Origin: Litorimonas haliclonae
GTDB taxonomy: Bacteria > Pseudomonadota > Alphaproteobacteria > Caulobacterales > Maricaulaceae
DNA length: 64,000 nt
NCBI RefSeq assembly: GCF_965138505.1
Contig: NZ_CBCSCO010000003.1
Coordinates: 186,001-250,000 of the forward strand
Direction of reading: 5' to 3'
In this document: positions 17,743 through 26,489 of the stretch, piece after piece
Layout of the letters: the number at the start of each line of letters is the position of its first letter
Numbering within the stretch: position 1 is the first letter of the stretch
Program-made: the position numbers and the translations under genes
The notes under the pieces: model-generated
What the model saw: only the letters and a program-made list of their open reading frames with translations
What the model was told of the DNA's origin: nothing
Database searches by the model: none

Positions 17743-18947
17743 GTAGCCTCCCTAAAAATAGAACTTATCTCGATCACAACGCGACGACCTTTACGTGGCC
17801 GGAAGTGATAGAGGCTGTCACCGAGGCCATGTCCGTGGACGGAAATCCAACGGCGCAACATGTCGATGGCCGCGCCGCTAACGGAATTGTGTCCAAAGCC
17901 CGGGAGGCCGTGGGTCTGGCGATGGGAGTCTGCGCTCAAGACGTTATGTTTACAGGGAGCGGAACTGAAGCTGACAACACAGCCATTTGGTCCGCAATTC
18001 AGGCGGGGTGCAAACACCTCTTAATATCCTCCATGGATCATCCGGCAACAATATTAGCGGCTGAGAATTTCGGCGTTTCTTTCGAGCTCATCCCGGCGGA
18101 TCGAGAAGGCCGCACAGATGTGACTTGGTTGGCGAAGAAGCTGGGCACGTGGGACAAAAGTCTCGGACGGCCTTTCGTCTCCATCGTGGCCGCAAACTCC
18201 GAAACAGGCGTGGTTCAAGATGTAGAGACGGCGACAGAGCTTGTTCGCAAAGCCGGAGGTCTGATTTTGGTCGACGCCGTTCAGGCATTAGGCAAGATTT
18301 CTATGACCTTTATGCCCGATTACCTTTCTGTCTCCGCCCATAAAATTGGCGGCCCAAAAGGTGTGGGGGCGCTTTACGTGGCCCCGGATGCACCTTTTAC
18401 GCCGCTCTTGTCAGGTGGGGGGCAGGAACGCCGCCGCCGTTCTGGCACTCATAATGTTGGTGGAATTGCTGGGTTTGGCGCGGCCTGTGAGATGAACATC
18501 AATCTGGAACATACACGCGAACTACGCGCTATTTTAGAAGCAGAACTTAAAAGAATGGAGCCGGATCTGGTGATTTTCGGTGAGGGCGCTGACCGCATTC
18601 CAAATACCAGCTTTTTTGCCATTCCTGATGCGAGCTCCATGACTTTGATGATGGCGCTCGATCTCGAAGGCATTTCCGTTTCGACCGGAACGGCGTGTTC
18701 TTCTGGCAAGGTCGGGGAAAGCCGCTCTATCAAAGCCATGGGACGGCTCGACGAAGCCCCGAAAGGCGCGATCCGCATAAGTTTCGGCGATAATGCAATC
18801 TTGAATGAAGTCGAAGACTTCCTCGTGGCGTGGAGCAAGATACGCCGAAAGCCGCTCCCTTTTAAGGTCGTTCCAAACGATTTCGCGGAAATTCGACCTC
18901 TAGAGAGCAAACAAAAGACAGCTGCAACCAAGATAGGTGCAACATGA
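17739..18947 (+). CDS. Cysteine desulfurase, NifS/IscS (group I) type
   Basis: PLP enzyme that takes sulfur from cysteine for Fe-S assembly. 402 residues. The PLP lysine is in AHKIGGPKG, with the N-terminal LDHNATT motif. The active-site loop [10 protein letters not shown] carries the sulfur-accepting Cys in the SSGx context of group I enzymes. It differs from the group II SufS encoded later in the same operon (24395), so the operon supplies two desulfurases, an arrangement I recall from other Alphaproteobacteria. It overlaps iscR and sufB by 4 bases on either side. Confidence 0.92.
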   Translation: MSSLPKNRTYLDHNATTFTWPEVIEAVTEAMSVDGNPTAQHVDGRAANGIVSKAREAVGLAMGVCAQDVMFTGSGTEADNTAIWSAIQAGCKHLLISSMDHPATILAAENFGVSFELIPADREGRTDVTWLAKKLGTWDKSLGRPFVSIVAANSETGVVQDVETATELVRKAGGLILVDAVQALGKISMTFMPDYLSVSAHKIGGPKGVGALYVAPDAPFTPLLSGGGQERRRRSGTHNVGGIAGFGAACEMNINLEHTRELRAILEAELKRMEPDLVIFGEGADRIPNTSFFAIPDASSMTLMMALDLEGISVSTGTACSSGKVGESRSIKAMGRLDEAPKGAIRISFGDNAILNEVEDFLVAWSKIRRKPLPFKVVPNDFAEIRPLESKQKTAATKIGAT

Positions 18948-20440
18948 GTGAACAGGTAAAAGTCAAAGAGTCCATTGAGCAATCCACTGTTGAAGGTGTG
19001 CGCTCACTCGAGGCCGACAAATATAAATACGGATTTGATTCCGATATCGAACAAGACTTCGCGCCCAAAGGGTTGGACGAGGATATTGTTCGGTTCATTT
19101 CTGCCAAAAAGGAAGAGCCGGAATGGCTGCTTGAGTGGCGGCTAGAGGCTTATCGCCGCTGGCTAACGCTGGAGGAGCCGGACTGGGCGATGGTTAAATA
19201 TCCCAAAATTGACTATCAGGACGCCTATTACTACGCGTCCCCGAAGAAAAAAGAAGGCCCGAAATCGCTGGATGAAGTTGATCCGGAAATTCTGGCTGTT
19301 TACGACAAGCTGGGCATTTCCTTGCGCGAACAAGAGGTTCTGGCCGGAGTAGAAGGCGCGCCGAAAGTTGCCGTAGATGCCGTGTTCGACTCTGTGTCCG
19401 TTGTGACGACATTCAAAGAAGAACTGGCCAAAGAGGGCGTTATTTTCTGTTCCTTCTCCGAAGCTGTTAAAAACCATCCAGAGCTTGTCAAAAAATATAT
19501 GGGATCGGTTGTGCCGATTACAGACAACTATTTCGCGACGCTCAACAATGCTGTCTTTTCTGACGGATCCTTTGTTTATATTCCGCCAGGGGTGAGATGC
19601 CCGATGGAACTTTCAACCTATTTCCGGATGAACGCGCAGGGGACGGGCCAGTTTGAGCGCACGCTCATCATTGCGGATAAGGGCTCTTACGTCTCTTACT
19701 TGGAAGGGTGCACGGCGCCTATGCGGGACGAAAATCAACTTCATGCGGCGATTGTTGAGATTGTTGTGCACGAAGATGCGGAAGTGAAGTATTCTACGGT
19801 CCAGAACTGGTGGCCGGGCGATAGCGAAGGCAAGGGCGGGGTCTATAACTTTGTGACTAAGCGCGCCGATTGCCGCGGTGACAACTCCAAAGTGTCATGG
19901 ACACAAGTTGAAACTGGCTCTGCTGTGACCTGGAAATACCCAAGCTGCATCCTTCGCGGCGATAATTCCCAGGGCGAGTTTTACTCCATCGCGATTACCA
20001 ATGGCTATCAACAGGCCGATACCGGCACGAAGATGATCCATTTGGGCAAAAATACAAAATCCCGCGTGATTTCCAAAGGCATCAGCGCCGGGAAATCCAA
20101 CTCGACCTATAGAGGTCTCGTTAGCGCTCATAAGAAAGCCACGAATGCCCGGAACTTTACACAATGCGATTCTTTGCTGATTGGCGATGAATGCGGCGCG
20201 CACACTGTGCCTTATGTTGAAAGTAATACGCCGAGTGCGCAGTTTGAGCATGAGGCCACAACGTCCAAACTATCGGATGATCAACTCTTTTATTGCCGTC
20301 AACGCGGCCTGTCAGAAGAAGAAGCTGTTGCGCTGTTGGTCAATGGGTTCTGCCGTGACGTGCTGCAAGAACTCCCTATGGAGTTTGCGGTTGAGGCGCA
20401 GAAACTGGTCGCCATCAGTCTGGAAGGGAGTGTCGGGTAA
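18944..20440 (+). CDS. sufB: Fe-S assembly scaffold protein SufB
   Basis: Core of the SufBC2D scaffold that builds Fe-S clusters in the cytoplasm. 498 residues, the usual length. Conserved segments include [27 protein letters not shown], the core Cys region [14 protein letters not shown] and the C-terminal RGLSEEEA. Unlike the more standard layout, sufC does not follow directly: three other genes sit in between. The stop codon overlaps the next ATG (TAATG), so translation is coupled to the unknown protein. Confidence 0.97.
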   Translation: MSEQVKVKESIEQSTVEGVRSLEADKYKYGFDSDIEQDFAPKGLDEDIVRFISAKKEEPEWLLEWRLEAYRRWLTLEEPDWAMVKYPKIDYQDAYYYASPKKKEGPKSLDEVDPEILAVYDKLGISLREQEVLAGVEGAPKVAVDAVFDSVSVVTTFKEELAKEGVIFCSFSEAVKNHPELVKKYMGSVVPITDNYFATLNNAVFSDGSFVYIPPGVRCPMELSTYFRMNAQGTGQFERTLIIADKGSYVSYLEGCTAPMRDENQLHAAIVEIVVHEDAEVKYSTVQNWWPGDSEGKGGVYNFVTKRADCRGDNSKVSWTQVETGSAVTWKYPSCILRGDNSQGEFYSIAITNGYQQADTGTKMIHLGKNTKSRVISKGISAGKSNSTYRGLVSAHKKATNARNFTQCDSLLIGDECGAHTVPYVESNTPSAQFEHEATTSKLSDDQLFYCRQRGLSEEEAVALLVNGFCRDVLQELPMEFAVEAQKLVAISLEGSVG

Positions 20441-20979
20441 TGGCACAAAAAGAAACGCCGAATAAGGCCGTATGGATTGCCCTTTTCTCCGTTCTTGTGG
20501 CGCTGATTGTCGTGGGCTTGTCCTTGAGTGTCGTGTTGCGTTCAGACGATACTCCACCTGTAGAGATGTCTGAGGAAACAATCCTCGACCCACAGCCTGG
20601 TGATTTGACACCTCCGGATAAAACGGCTGAACCGACGGAGCCCGAAGGGGTAATATCTGCGCAGAAGATCACCATTCCGGGAATGGAATTGGGGATGTCT
20701 TATGCCGAGGTTGAAAACCTCTTGGAAGACCGATTTGAACCAGAGACGAATGAAGGGAATCAAAGCTTCGATATGCGCCTGACTCCGCAAACCGCGAATG
20801 GTTATAGCCTCATTGCGACAGCACATAATTTGATGGACGATTCTGTAAAAGCACAGGAAATCACAGCCATGTTCCGCCCGGGCGAAAGCGATAACTTCGT
20901 GCTGTCAGAGTATAATGTTCGCGTTCAATGTCGCAGGGGCTCTAACGCCGGAAATTGGCAACAGCAGGTCTGTCCGTAA
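20440..20979 (+). CDS. Unknown single-helix membrane protein of the SUF operon
   Basis: I do not recognise this 179-residue protein. It has one N-terminal membrane helix (about 8-30), an acidic, proline-rich linker (about 35-70) and a small C-terminal domain of about 100 residues. The domain has the motif LGMSYAEVENLL, a DDSVKAQEI stretch and two cysteines near the end (QCRRGSNAGNWQQQVCP) likely to form a disulfide outside the cytoplasm. The next gene encodes a clear relative with the same ending. It starts inside the sufB stop (TAATG), with GGAAGGGAG upstream. Its place inside the operon suggests an envelope function tied to Fe-S or redox state; this is inference. Confidence 0.85.
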   Translation: MAQKETPNKAVWIALFSVLVALIVVGLSLSVVLRSDDTPPVEMSEETILDPQPGDLTPPDKTAEPTEPEGVISAQKITIPGMELGMSYAEVENLLEDRFEPETNEGNQSFDMRLTPQTANGYSLIATAHNLMDDSVKAQEITAMFRPGESDNFVLSEYNVRVQCRRGSNAGNWQQQVCP

Positions 20980-21509
20980 TGCGGCTTTTCCTTATTATAC
21001 CCGCTATGGCGGCGCTTATCGCTTGTTCTCCGGACACGCCCAGCGCGCCTGAAGCAATCGTTGAGGCGCAGACGGCGGCCGTCACAGACCCGACCGACCC
21101 GGCTTCAGTGGAAGGAAGAACGGAAACGCCGCCTGCAGCCCCGATTGTGCGGGAAAAGCGTAATTTAGAGGATATTGATTTTACCGCCTATAGTCAGGAT
21201 CTGGCGAAGTATACGGGTTTGAAAGTGGGTCAGTCGCGCATAGAAGCAATAGATCAAGTCCGGCTTTATTTCGCACCGGAGAATGCCGACACAATCTTGC
21301 AAACTTCGTCCAGCCAGTTTGACCGAGAAGATGGGTCGGTGCTGATTTTTTCCGCTGAGGGATTTGCCGATGATGCGATCAAAGGCGAAGAAATCTATCT
21401 GATATTATCAGGGCCTATGAACGATCAAAAATTAGCGGCTTTCGGCTCGCGCATCAAATGTTGGCGCGGCGAAAACACAACAGACTGGCAGACGGAAGCC
21501 TGCCCCTAA
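20979..21509 (+). CDS. Unknown lipoprotein, paralogue of the preceding gene
   Basis: A 176-residue protein of unknown function. The ATG at 20979 overlaps the upstream stop (TAATG). A lipoprotein signal ends in ALIAC, so Cys15 or so would be acylated. An acidic, alanine/proline-rich linker follows. The C-terminal domain matches the upstream protein: LKVGQSRIEAID aligns with LGMSYAEVENLL, FADDAIKGEEI with LMDDSVKAQEI, and CWRGENTTDWQTEACP with CRRGSNAGNWQQQVCP. The two thus arose by tandem duplication, one held by a membrane helix and one by a lipid. No catalytic motif is visible. Confidence 0.85.
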   Translation: MRLFLIIPAMAALIACSPDTPSAPEAIVEAQTAAVTDPTDPASVEGRTETPPAAPIVREKRNLEDIDFTAYSQDLAKYTGLKVGQSRIEAIDQVRLYFAPENADTILQTSSSQFDREDGSVLIFSAEGFADDAIKGEEIYLILSGPMNDQKLAAFGSRIKCWRGENTTDWQTEACP

Positions 21510-21523
21510 TGAAGGACCTAACA

Positions 21524-21922
21524 ATGGCTAAAAAGCCTGACGCAAAACGGAAATTTATCCAACTCTCTGAGGGAGAGAAGACCTATGCGATGTCCCGCGC
21601 TGTAGTGCAGGGCGATTGGTGCTTTGTCTCCGGGACAGTCGGATATGATTATAATTCAGGTGAATTGCCGGAAAGCGCGGCGCAGCAGGCGCAGAACACT
21701 TTCACGAATATCATGGCGGCGCTGAAAGCGGCCGGGTTTGAACTCGGCCATACAATCCGGGTGCAATACACCGTGTCTGACCGCAAATATGTTGAAGAAG
21801 TGCTCCCCGTTTTGCGTAAGCATTTCGGCGCCATTCTGCCGGCGGCCACCATGGTAATCGCGGGAATGGTCGATGAGAGAATGAAAATTGAAATCGAAGT
21901 GACGTGTTTTAAAGGCGCGTAA
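21524..21922 (+). CDS. RidA/YjgF-like protein
   Basis: A 132-residue Rid-family protein. Archetypal RidA hydrolyses reactive enamines and imines produced by PLP enzymes. Family features are VSGTVGYD, a central helix pair and the C-terminal MKIEIEVTCF strand. The catalytic Arg found in the PARS motif of RidA is missing here (PAAT), so it likely belongs to a subgroup without classic imine deaminase activity. The ATG at 21524 has AAGGA seven bases upstream; an ATG at 21509 overlapping the previous stop is also possible. It sits between the unknown pair and sufC. Confidence 0.85.
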   Translation: MAKKPDAKRKFIQLSEGEKTYAMSRAVVQGDWCFVSGTVGYDYNSGELPESAAQQAQNTFTNIMAALKAAGFELGHTIRVQYTVSDRKYVEEVLPVLRKHFGAILPAATMVIAGMVDERMKIEIEVTCFKGA

Positions 21923-22009
21923 CAAATTTAACCCTTTCATTTCGCATGGCGCGAAGAGCAAATGCGGAATGATAGGGGGTAAACTGAAGAATTGATGAGA
22001 AGTATAAAA

Positions 22010-22756
22010 ATGTTAAAAATCAATAACTTATCCGCGACCGTTGATGACGGTCAGAAAACAATATTAAAGGACCTCTCGCTGGAGATTCCGGCGGGGGAGG
22101 TTCATGCGATTATGGGACCGAACGGGGCCGGCAAATCGACCTTGTCCTATGTTTTGACGGGCCGTGACGGCTATGAGGCTTCGGACGGCTCTATCGAGTT
22201 TGAAGGCGAAGACCTGCTCGATATGGACCCGGAAGAACGCGCGGCAAAAGGCCTGTTCCTATCATTTCAGTATCCGCTGGAAATTCCCGGCGTGCCGACT
22301 ATGACATTCCTAAAGACCGCGCTAAATGCCCAGCGCAAAGCGCGCGGCGAAGAAGAAATGAAAGCGCCGGAGTTTTTGAAAAAGGCTAAGGCTTTGGCCG
22401 CGGAGCTGAAGATGAAGCCGGAAATGCTAAAACGCCCGCTCAATGTCGGTTTTTCCGGCGGCGAGAAGAAGCGTATGGAAATATTCCAGATGATGATGCT
22501 GGAGCCGCGCTTTATCGTTATGGACGAGACTGATTCAGGCCTTGATGTTGACGCTATGCGTATCGTCGCCGACGGGGTGAACAAGTTGCGCTCCAAAGAT
22601 CGCGGTATGCTGGTCATTACCCATTATCAGCGTCTGCTTGACTATATTGTACCGGACAAAGTCCACGTCCTCGCAGGCGGTAAAATTGCCGACTCAGGCG
22701 ATGCGGAATTTGCCAAGAAACTCGAAGCGGAAGGATATGACGCCTATGCCGCTTGA
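22010..22756 (+). CDS. sufC: Fe-S assembly ATPase SufC
   Basis: Cytosolic ABC-type ATPase of the SufBCD complex. 248 residues. Walker A is GPNGAGKST, the signature is FSGGEKKR, and Walker B is FIVMDETDSGLD. The ATG at 22010 gives the canonical MLKINNL start; ATG 21995 would add five residues. An 87-base gap before it contains an imperfect hairpin (about 21941-21971), the largest untranslated gap inside the first half of the operon. It overlaps sufD by 11 bases. Confidence 0.96.
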   Translation: MLKINNLSATVDDGQKTILKDLSLEIPAGEVHAIMGPNGAGKSTLSYVLTGRDGYEASDGSIEFEGEDLLDMDPEERAAKGLFLSFQYPLEIPGVPTMTFLKTALNAQRKARGEEEMKAPEFLKKAKALAAELKMKPEMLKRPLNVGFSGGEKKRMEIFQMMMLEPRFIVMDETDSGLDVDAMRIVADGVNKLRSKDRGMLVITHYQRLLDYIVPDKVHVLAGGKIADSGDAEFAKKLEAEGYDAYAA

Positions 22757-23783
22757 TCTTAAAACATTACCCAATCGCCGACAGGAAGCGTGGAAATGGA
22801 CGGACGTTCAGGCCAAGGTCAGTGACGACCAGAATGGTCTGACTCGAACTGCTATTCCGGAATTTGAAGTCCCTGAAGGCGTGAAACTCTCTGAGGGCGA
22901 AGGCCAAAAAGGCCACGGAGCCATGGCAGAGCTTGCTGCGCAATTTGGCGGGCAAAGCTGGAATGTTTATGTTCCGGCGGATACCCATCCCAAAAGCGAC
23001 TTGGCCATTGACCGTTTGACCCAAGGCCATGCCCGTATCGCCATCATGGTCGATAAAGGCGCGAGCCTGACGATCACAGAGAATTATGAAGGCGCCGAGA
23101 ATGGATTTTCCAATCTGGATCTGCAAATACATCTCTCCGAAGGCGCGACGCTTTCCCGCCGAATTATTCACCGCGACCCGGATAGCCATATTCGTATTTC
23201 CCATGCACATATTGCGGCAGAGGTGAACACGACGATTACGCAACATTGCCTTTCATTTGGAGGTGCGTTGAGCCGTTTGGAAACGCATCTGACCTGTGAA
23301 GGTGAGGGCGTGAAAGCGGTATTGAATGGCGCTTACTTGCTCCGCGATAAACGTCACACGGACATGACCAGCTTCATTCGATTGAAGCAGCCCGATAGCC
23401 ATATCCGCCAAGCCGTCAAAGGCGTGGTCACAGATAAAACGCGCGGCGTATTTCAAGGCAAATTCCTCGTCGAACGTCCTGCACAACACACAGACGCGGC
23501 CATGCGCCATGACGCGCTCATGCTGTCTGACAACGCCGAAGTCCGCGCCAAGCCAGAGCTGGAAATTTACGCTGATGATGTCGCTTGTGAACACGGGAAC
23601 ACGATCGGAGCCTTAGATGACAGCGCGCTGTTTTATATGCGTCAGCGAGGTATTCCACTGAAGCAGGCGCGGGCGCTATTGACCGAAGCTTTTGTCGCCG
23701 AGGCATTTGACAGCTTGACAGACGAAGACTTGCGCGATTCCTTAAGCGAGCAGATCCGGGAGTGGTTGGAGACAGCTGAGTGA
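22746..23783 (+). CDS. sufD: Fe-S assembly protein SufD
   Basis: Partner of SufB in the scaffold, needed for iron acquisition. 345 residues. The ATG at 22746 (MPLDLKTLPNRRQEAWKWTD) matches the usual SufD start; upstream in-frame starts lie inside sufC. Typical C-terminal segments are CEHGNTIGALD (cluster-related Cys/His), FYMRQRGIPLKQAR and LLTEAFVAEAFD. The stop overlaps a GTG (GTGA) that begins the first of three tiny membrane-protein genes. Confidence 0.94.
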   Translation: MPLDLKTLPNRRQEAWKWTDVQAKVSDDQNGLTRTAIPEFEVPEGVKLSEGEGQKGHGAMAELAAQFGGQSWNVYVPADTHPKSDLAIDRLTQGHARIAIMVDKGASLTITENYEGAENGFSNLDLQIHLSEGATLSRRIIHRDPDSHIRISHAHIAAEVNTTITQHCLSFGGALSRLETHLTCEGEGVKAVLNGAYLLRDKRHTDMTSFIRLKQPDSHIRQAVKGVVTDKTRGVFQGKFLVERPAQHTDAAMRHDALMLSDNAEVRAKPELEIYADDVACEHGNTIGALDDSALFYMRQRGIPLKQARALLTEAFVAEAFDSLTDEDLRDSLSEQIREWLETAE

Positions 23784-23944
23784 CACTGGCCGTAACTGCC
23801 ATAATCCTTATCGGAATTGGTCTGTTTCTAGCAGGCCGCATTTCCGAACGGAGTAAGGGCCGGTCAAGAGTTACAAGTTTTATGCGAATATTCGGTTTGA
23901 CGCTCGTTTTCTACGGCGCCCTTAAAATCGTTTTTGGAATTTAG
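23780..23944 (+). CDS. Small two-helix membrane protein, copy 1 of 3
   Basis: A 54-residue protein of unknown function. The GTG start overlaps the sufD stop (GTGA), implying translational coupling. Helix 1 covers about residues 4-19 (VTAIILIGIGLFLAG). A strongly basic loop follows (RISERSKGRSR), then helix 2 (about 33-54) ending KIVFGI. By the positive-inside rule the loop should be cytoplasmic and both ends periplasmic. It shares the pattern LxxxGR(I/L), KG, (M/L)Rxx, K-I-x-F-G with copy 3. No homologue is known to me. Confidence 0.75.
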   Translation: MTLAVTAIILIGIGLFLAGRISERSKGRSRVTSFMRIFGLTLVFYGALKIVFGI

Positions 23945-24006
23945 ATGTTCGGCACAGAGATGGTTCACGGCGATTTAAGTAAGGGCTCAAAAGGCGGAAA
24001 AGAGGG

Positions 24007-24186
24007 ATGACGTCCTCCAACCTTGCCATATTGCTTTTCGTTTGTGCCGTGACGTTGTTTATTGCGTCTCATATTTCGAGGCGGCGCGCGGGAAGTAATC
24101 CGAAACTGCAAAGTTTTATCAAAGGTCTAACCGTCATAACTTTAACGCTTGCAGCTGTATATTTTGTCAGGCGGTTTATAGGATGA
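24007..24186 (+). CDS. Small two-helix membrane protein, copy 2 of 3
   Basis: A 59-residue protein of unknown function. The ATG at 24007 follows AAAGAGGG. Helix 1 is NLAILLFVCAVTLFIAS, a basic loop reads HISRRRAGSNPK, and after LQSFIKG helix 2 runs TVITLTLAAVYFV and ends RRFIG. It has the same size, topology and loop placement as copies 1 and 3 but is the most diverged: GR becomes SH, and KIxFG becomes RRFIG. The gap of 62 bases from copy 1 has no evident gene. Confidence 0.72.
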   Translation: MTSSNLAILLFVCAVTLFIASHISRRRAGSNPKLQSFIKGLTVITLTLAAVYFVRRFIG

Positions 24187-24224
24187 CCTTTTTTAGAGCA
24201 CACTTTTTGAAGGGCGATGTGTAA

Positions 24225-24398
24225 ATGATCTCGACAGCAGACATTATTGCGGCTTTCTTAGGGGCTAACCTTTATTTATTCGGCCGCCTTTTGGCGGGAT
24301 ACAAGGGCGATAAGGCTCTCTTTCGGTATTTGCGGTTTGCTGGAATTCTTATTTTACTTTTCAGTGTTGTAAAAATCGCATTTGGGTATTTTTCATGA
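24225..24398 (+). CDS. Small two-helix membrane protein, copy 3 of 3
   Basis: A 57-residue protein of unknown function. GAAGGG lies ten bases before the ATG, and the stop overlaps the sufS start (ATGA). Helix 1 is ADIIAAFLGANLYLFGRLL, then a basic loop (GYKGDKALFRYLR) and helix 2 FAGILILLFSVVKIAFGYFS. It aligns well with copy 1: FGRLL with AGRIS, KG with KG, YLRFAG with FMRIFG and VVKIAFG with ALKIVFG. The coupling on both sides places it firmly in the SUF operon. Confidence 0.75.
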   Translation: MISTADIIAAFLGANLYLFGRLLAGYKGDKALFRYLRFAGILILLFSVVKIAFGYFS

Positions 24399-25612
24399 GT
24401 TTTGACGTTAACGCCATACGCGAACAATTTCCGATCCTTTCGCGCGAGGTGAACGGTTATCCGCTGGCCTATCTCGATAATGCCGCGTCGGCGCAAAAGC
24501 CGCGTGCCGTGATTGACGCGCTGAGCCGCCAAATGGAAACGTCATATGCCAATGTGCACCGCGGTCTCCACACAATGGCCAATGAAACGACGGAAGGTTT
24601 TGAAGGGGCGAGGGAGAAAGTCGCAAAATTTCTGGGCGCGCCGTCGCCGGACAATATCGTCTTTACCAAAGGCGCGACCGAAGCGCTCAATCTGGCCGCT
24701 TACGGTCTGATGCACACGATTAAGCCCGGCGACGAAATTATCGTTACGCAAATGGAGCATCACTCCAATATTGTGCCTTGGCATTTTATGCGAGAACGTC
24801 TGGGCGCAGTTCTTAAATTTGTGCCGGTTCTTGAAAATGGCACGCTAGATATCGACGCTTTTAAGTCGATGTTCTCGCCCAAGACGAAAATCGTCTCGGT
24901 CGTTTATATGTCCAACGTGCTTGGCACAGTAAATCCGGTTAAGCAGATCGGAAAGTGGGCGCACGAGGCGGGCGCGACCTTTATTGTCGACGGCACGCAA
25001 GCCGCGGTTCACCAAAAGGTTGATGTTGTTGATATTGACGCTGACCTCTTTGCCATGACGGGACATAAGCTTTACGGCCCGACTGGAATTGGCGCGCTTT
25101 ATGGCAAGACTGATAAGTTGGAGCGTATGCAGCCTTTTAACGGCGGCGGGGAAATGATTGAAGACGTCTTTGAAGACCGCGTCATCTATAATGAACCACC
25201 GCATAAGTTCGAAGCCGGAACGCCGCCAATTCTAGAGGCAATCGCTCTCGGTGCGGCAATTGACTGGGTTTCGCAATTTGATTTTGACGCCGTGCACAAA
25301 CATGAAATGGCCGTTTATAACCATGCTCTGCAAGGGTTGCAGGAGATGAGTTCCTTCAAATTGCTAGGCGACGCGCCGGAGAAGGGGCCTGTTCTAGCGT
25401 TTAACCTTGAAGGTGCTCATGCCCATGATGTGGCCCAGATACTGGATAAATACGGGGTCGCCGTGCGGGCCGGGCAACATTGTACGCAGCCGCTTATGGA
25501 ACGGTTCGAAATTCACGGCTCCGTGCGGGCGAGTTTTGGGATTTACAACTCAATAGACGAGGCCGACCGACTGATTGCAGGTCTGAATAAGGCGAGCCTC
25601 TTTTTATCCTAG
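24395..25612 (+). CDS. sufS: Cysteine desulfurase SufS (group II)
   Basis: Delivers sulfur from cysteine to the SufBCD scaffold. 405 residues. N-terminal YLDNAASAQKP, the PLP lysine in TGHKLYGPTG and the catalytic Cys in RAGQHCTQP identify group II. Length is normal. No SufE or SufU partner is encoded in this window, so the sulfur acceptor must lie elsewhere or be another protein. It follows copy 3 of the small membrane proteins with ATGA overlap and precedes the SufT-like gene by 26 bases. Confidence 0.96.
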   Translation: MSFDVNAIREQFPILSREVNGYPLAYLDNAASAQKPRAVIDALSRQMETSYANVHRGLHTMANETTEGFEGAREKVAKFLGAPSPDNIVFTKGATEALNLAAYGLMHTIKPGDEIIVTQMEHHSNIVPWHFMRERLGAVLKFVPVLENGTLDIDAFKSMFSPKTKIVSVVYMSNVLGTVNPVKQIGKWAHEAGATFIVDGTQAAVHQKVDVVDIDADLFAMTGHKLYGPTGIGALYGKTDKLERMQPFNGGGEMIEDVFEDRVIYNEPPHKFEAGTPPILEAIALGAAIDWVSQFDFDAVHKHEMAVYNHALQGLQEMSSFKLLGDAPEKGPVLAFNLEGAHAHDVAQILDKYGVAVRAGQHCTQPLMERFEIHGSVRASFGIYNSIDEADRLIAGLNKASLFLS

Positions 25613-25638
25613 TCGAAAAGGACTATATAGGAGTCGAA

Positions 25639-26112
25639 ATGGAAAACATGACTGACAGACAGCGCGAGGCGGAAGCCTTGGCGAACTCTCAAATTCCCGG
25701 AATGACGTCCGAGAATGAAAAGGGCAGTGCGACTGAAGCGCCTGCGAAGAAACGCGACGTAATGGACGTTTCTGGCGCGCCAACGACAAAACCGACTGAC
25801 GCCGAAATTGCGACCATCACACATGACGTGATTGAACAGCTCAAGTCCGTTTATGACCCGGAAATTCCGACGGATATCTACGAGCTTGGCTTGATTTACA
25901 AGGTCGAGCTAGAAGACGATCGGCTGTTAAACGTCACGATGACCCTGACAGCACCTGGCTGTCCCGTGGCCGGAGAAATGCCGTTATGGGTGCGTGATGC
26001 CTGTCTCGCTGTAGATGGCGTTCGTGACGTAGATGTACACATGACATTTGACCCGCCTTGGACGCCTGACCGGATGTCCGATGAAGCGAAACTTGAATTG
26101 AATATGTTATGA
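25639..26112 (+). CDS. sufT: SufT-like Fe-S assembly factor (DUF59/MIP18)
   Basis: DUF59 proteins help maturation of Fe-S proteins. 157 residues: a disordered, charged N-terminal extension of about 50 residues (rich in Ala, Glu, Lys) and a DUF59 domain from about residue 55 with the conserved DPEIPTDIYELGLIY, LTAPGCPVAGEMP (conserved Cys) and DPPWTPDRMS. TAGGAG precedes the ATG. It overlaps the next gene by ATGA. The assignment rests on family and operon position. Confidence 0.9.
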   Translation: MENMTDRQREAEALANSQIPGMTSENEKGSATEAPAKKRDVMDVSGAPTTKPTDAEIATITHDVIEQLKSVYDPEIPTDIYELGLIYKVELEDDRLLNVTMTLTAPGCPVAGEMPLWVRDACLAVDGVRDVDVHMTFDPPWTPDRMSDEAKLELNML

Positions 26113-26489
26113 GCAAAGTTCTCACAAAAACCCGTACCCGTCGCCCGCGTCCGAAACTTGTGACACTGACAGATGCAGCGGCTGAACAGGTGAAATCTAT
26201 TCTCGCCGAACGCGATCAAGGCTATCTGCGCGTTGGCGTCAAAAATGGCGGCTGCGCCGGCATGGAATATATGATGGATTATGTTCCCGAAATCGAGAAA
26301 TTTGACGAAGTCGTCGAAGATAATGGCGTGACTATTGTCGTCGATGCAAAGGCGGTCCTGTTCATCTTAGGCTCTGTTATTGACTATGAAGTTGATATCC
26401 TGTCGGCGAAATTCACTTTCAAAAACCCGAACCAGACCGATGCGTGTGGATGCGGAGAGAGTGTGACGATTACACCTGCTGAGTTTTAA
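26109..26489 (+). CDS. sufA: A-type Fe-S carrier SufA
   Basis: HesB/IscA-family carrier that moves clusters to target proteins. 126 residues with a basic N-terminal extension (TRTRRPRPK). The three conserved cysteines are in NGGCAGMEY and ACGCGES. It is the last standard gene of the operon. Its stop codon overlaps the ATG of a further membrane-protein frame (TAATG), which is interrupted. Confidence 0.94.
   Translation: MSKVLTKTRTRRPRPKLVTLTDAAAEQVKSILAERDQGYLRVGVKNGGCAGMEYMMDYVPEIEKFDEVVEDNGVTIVVDAKAVLFILGSVIDYEVDILSAKFTFKNPNQTDACGCGESVTITPAEF

Noticed and set aside
21941..21971. Imperfect hairpin before sufC
   Set aside because: One wobble in a 9-base stem and no T run; may be a weak RNA element but is not strong enough to call a riboswitch or terminator.
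23945..24010. A 21-codon frame between small membrane proteins 1 and 2, with its stop overlapping the ATG of copy 2
   Set aside because: No ribosome site, no membrane helix and low-complexity Gly/Lys content; probably spacer, though a short coupling peptide cannot be excluded.
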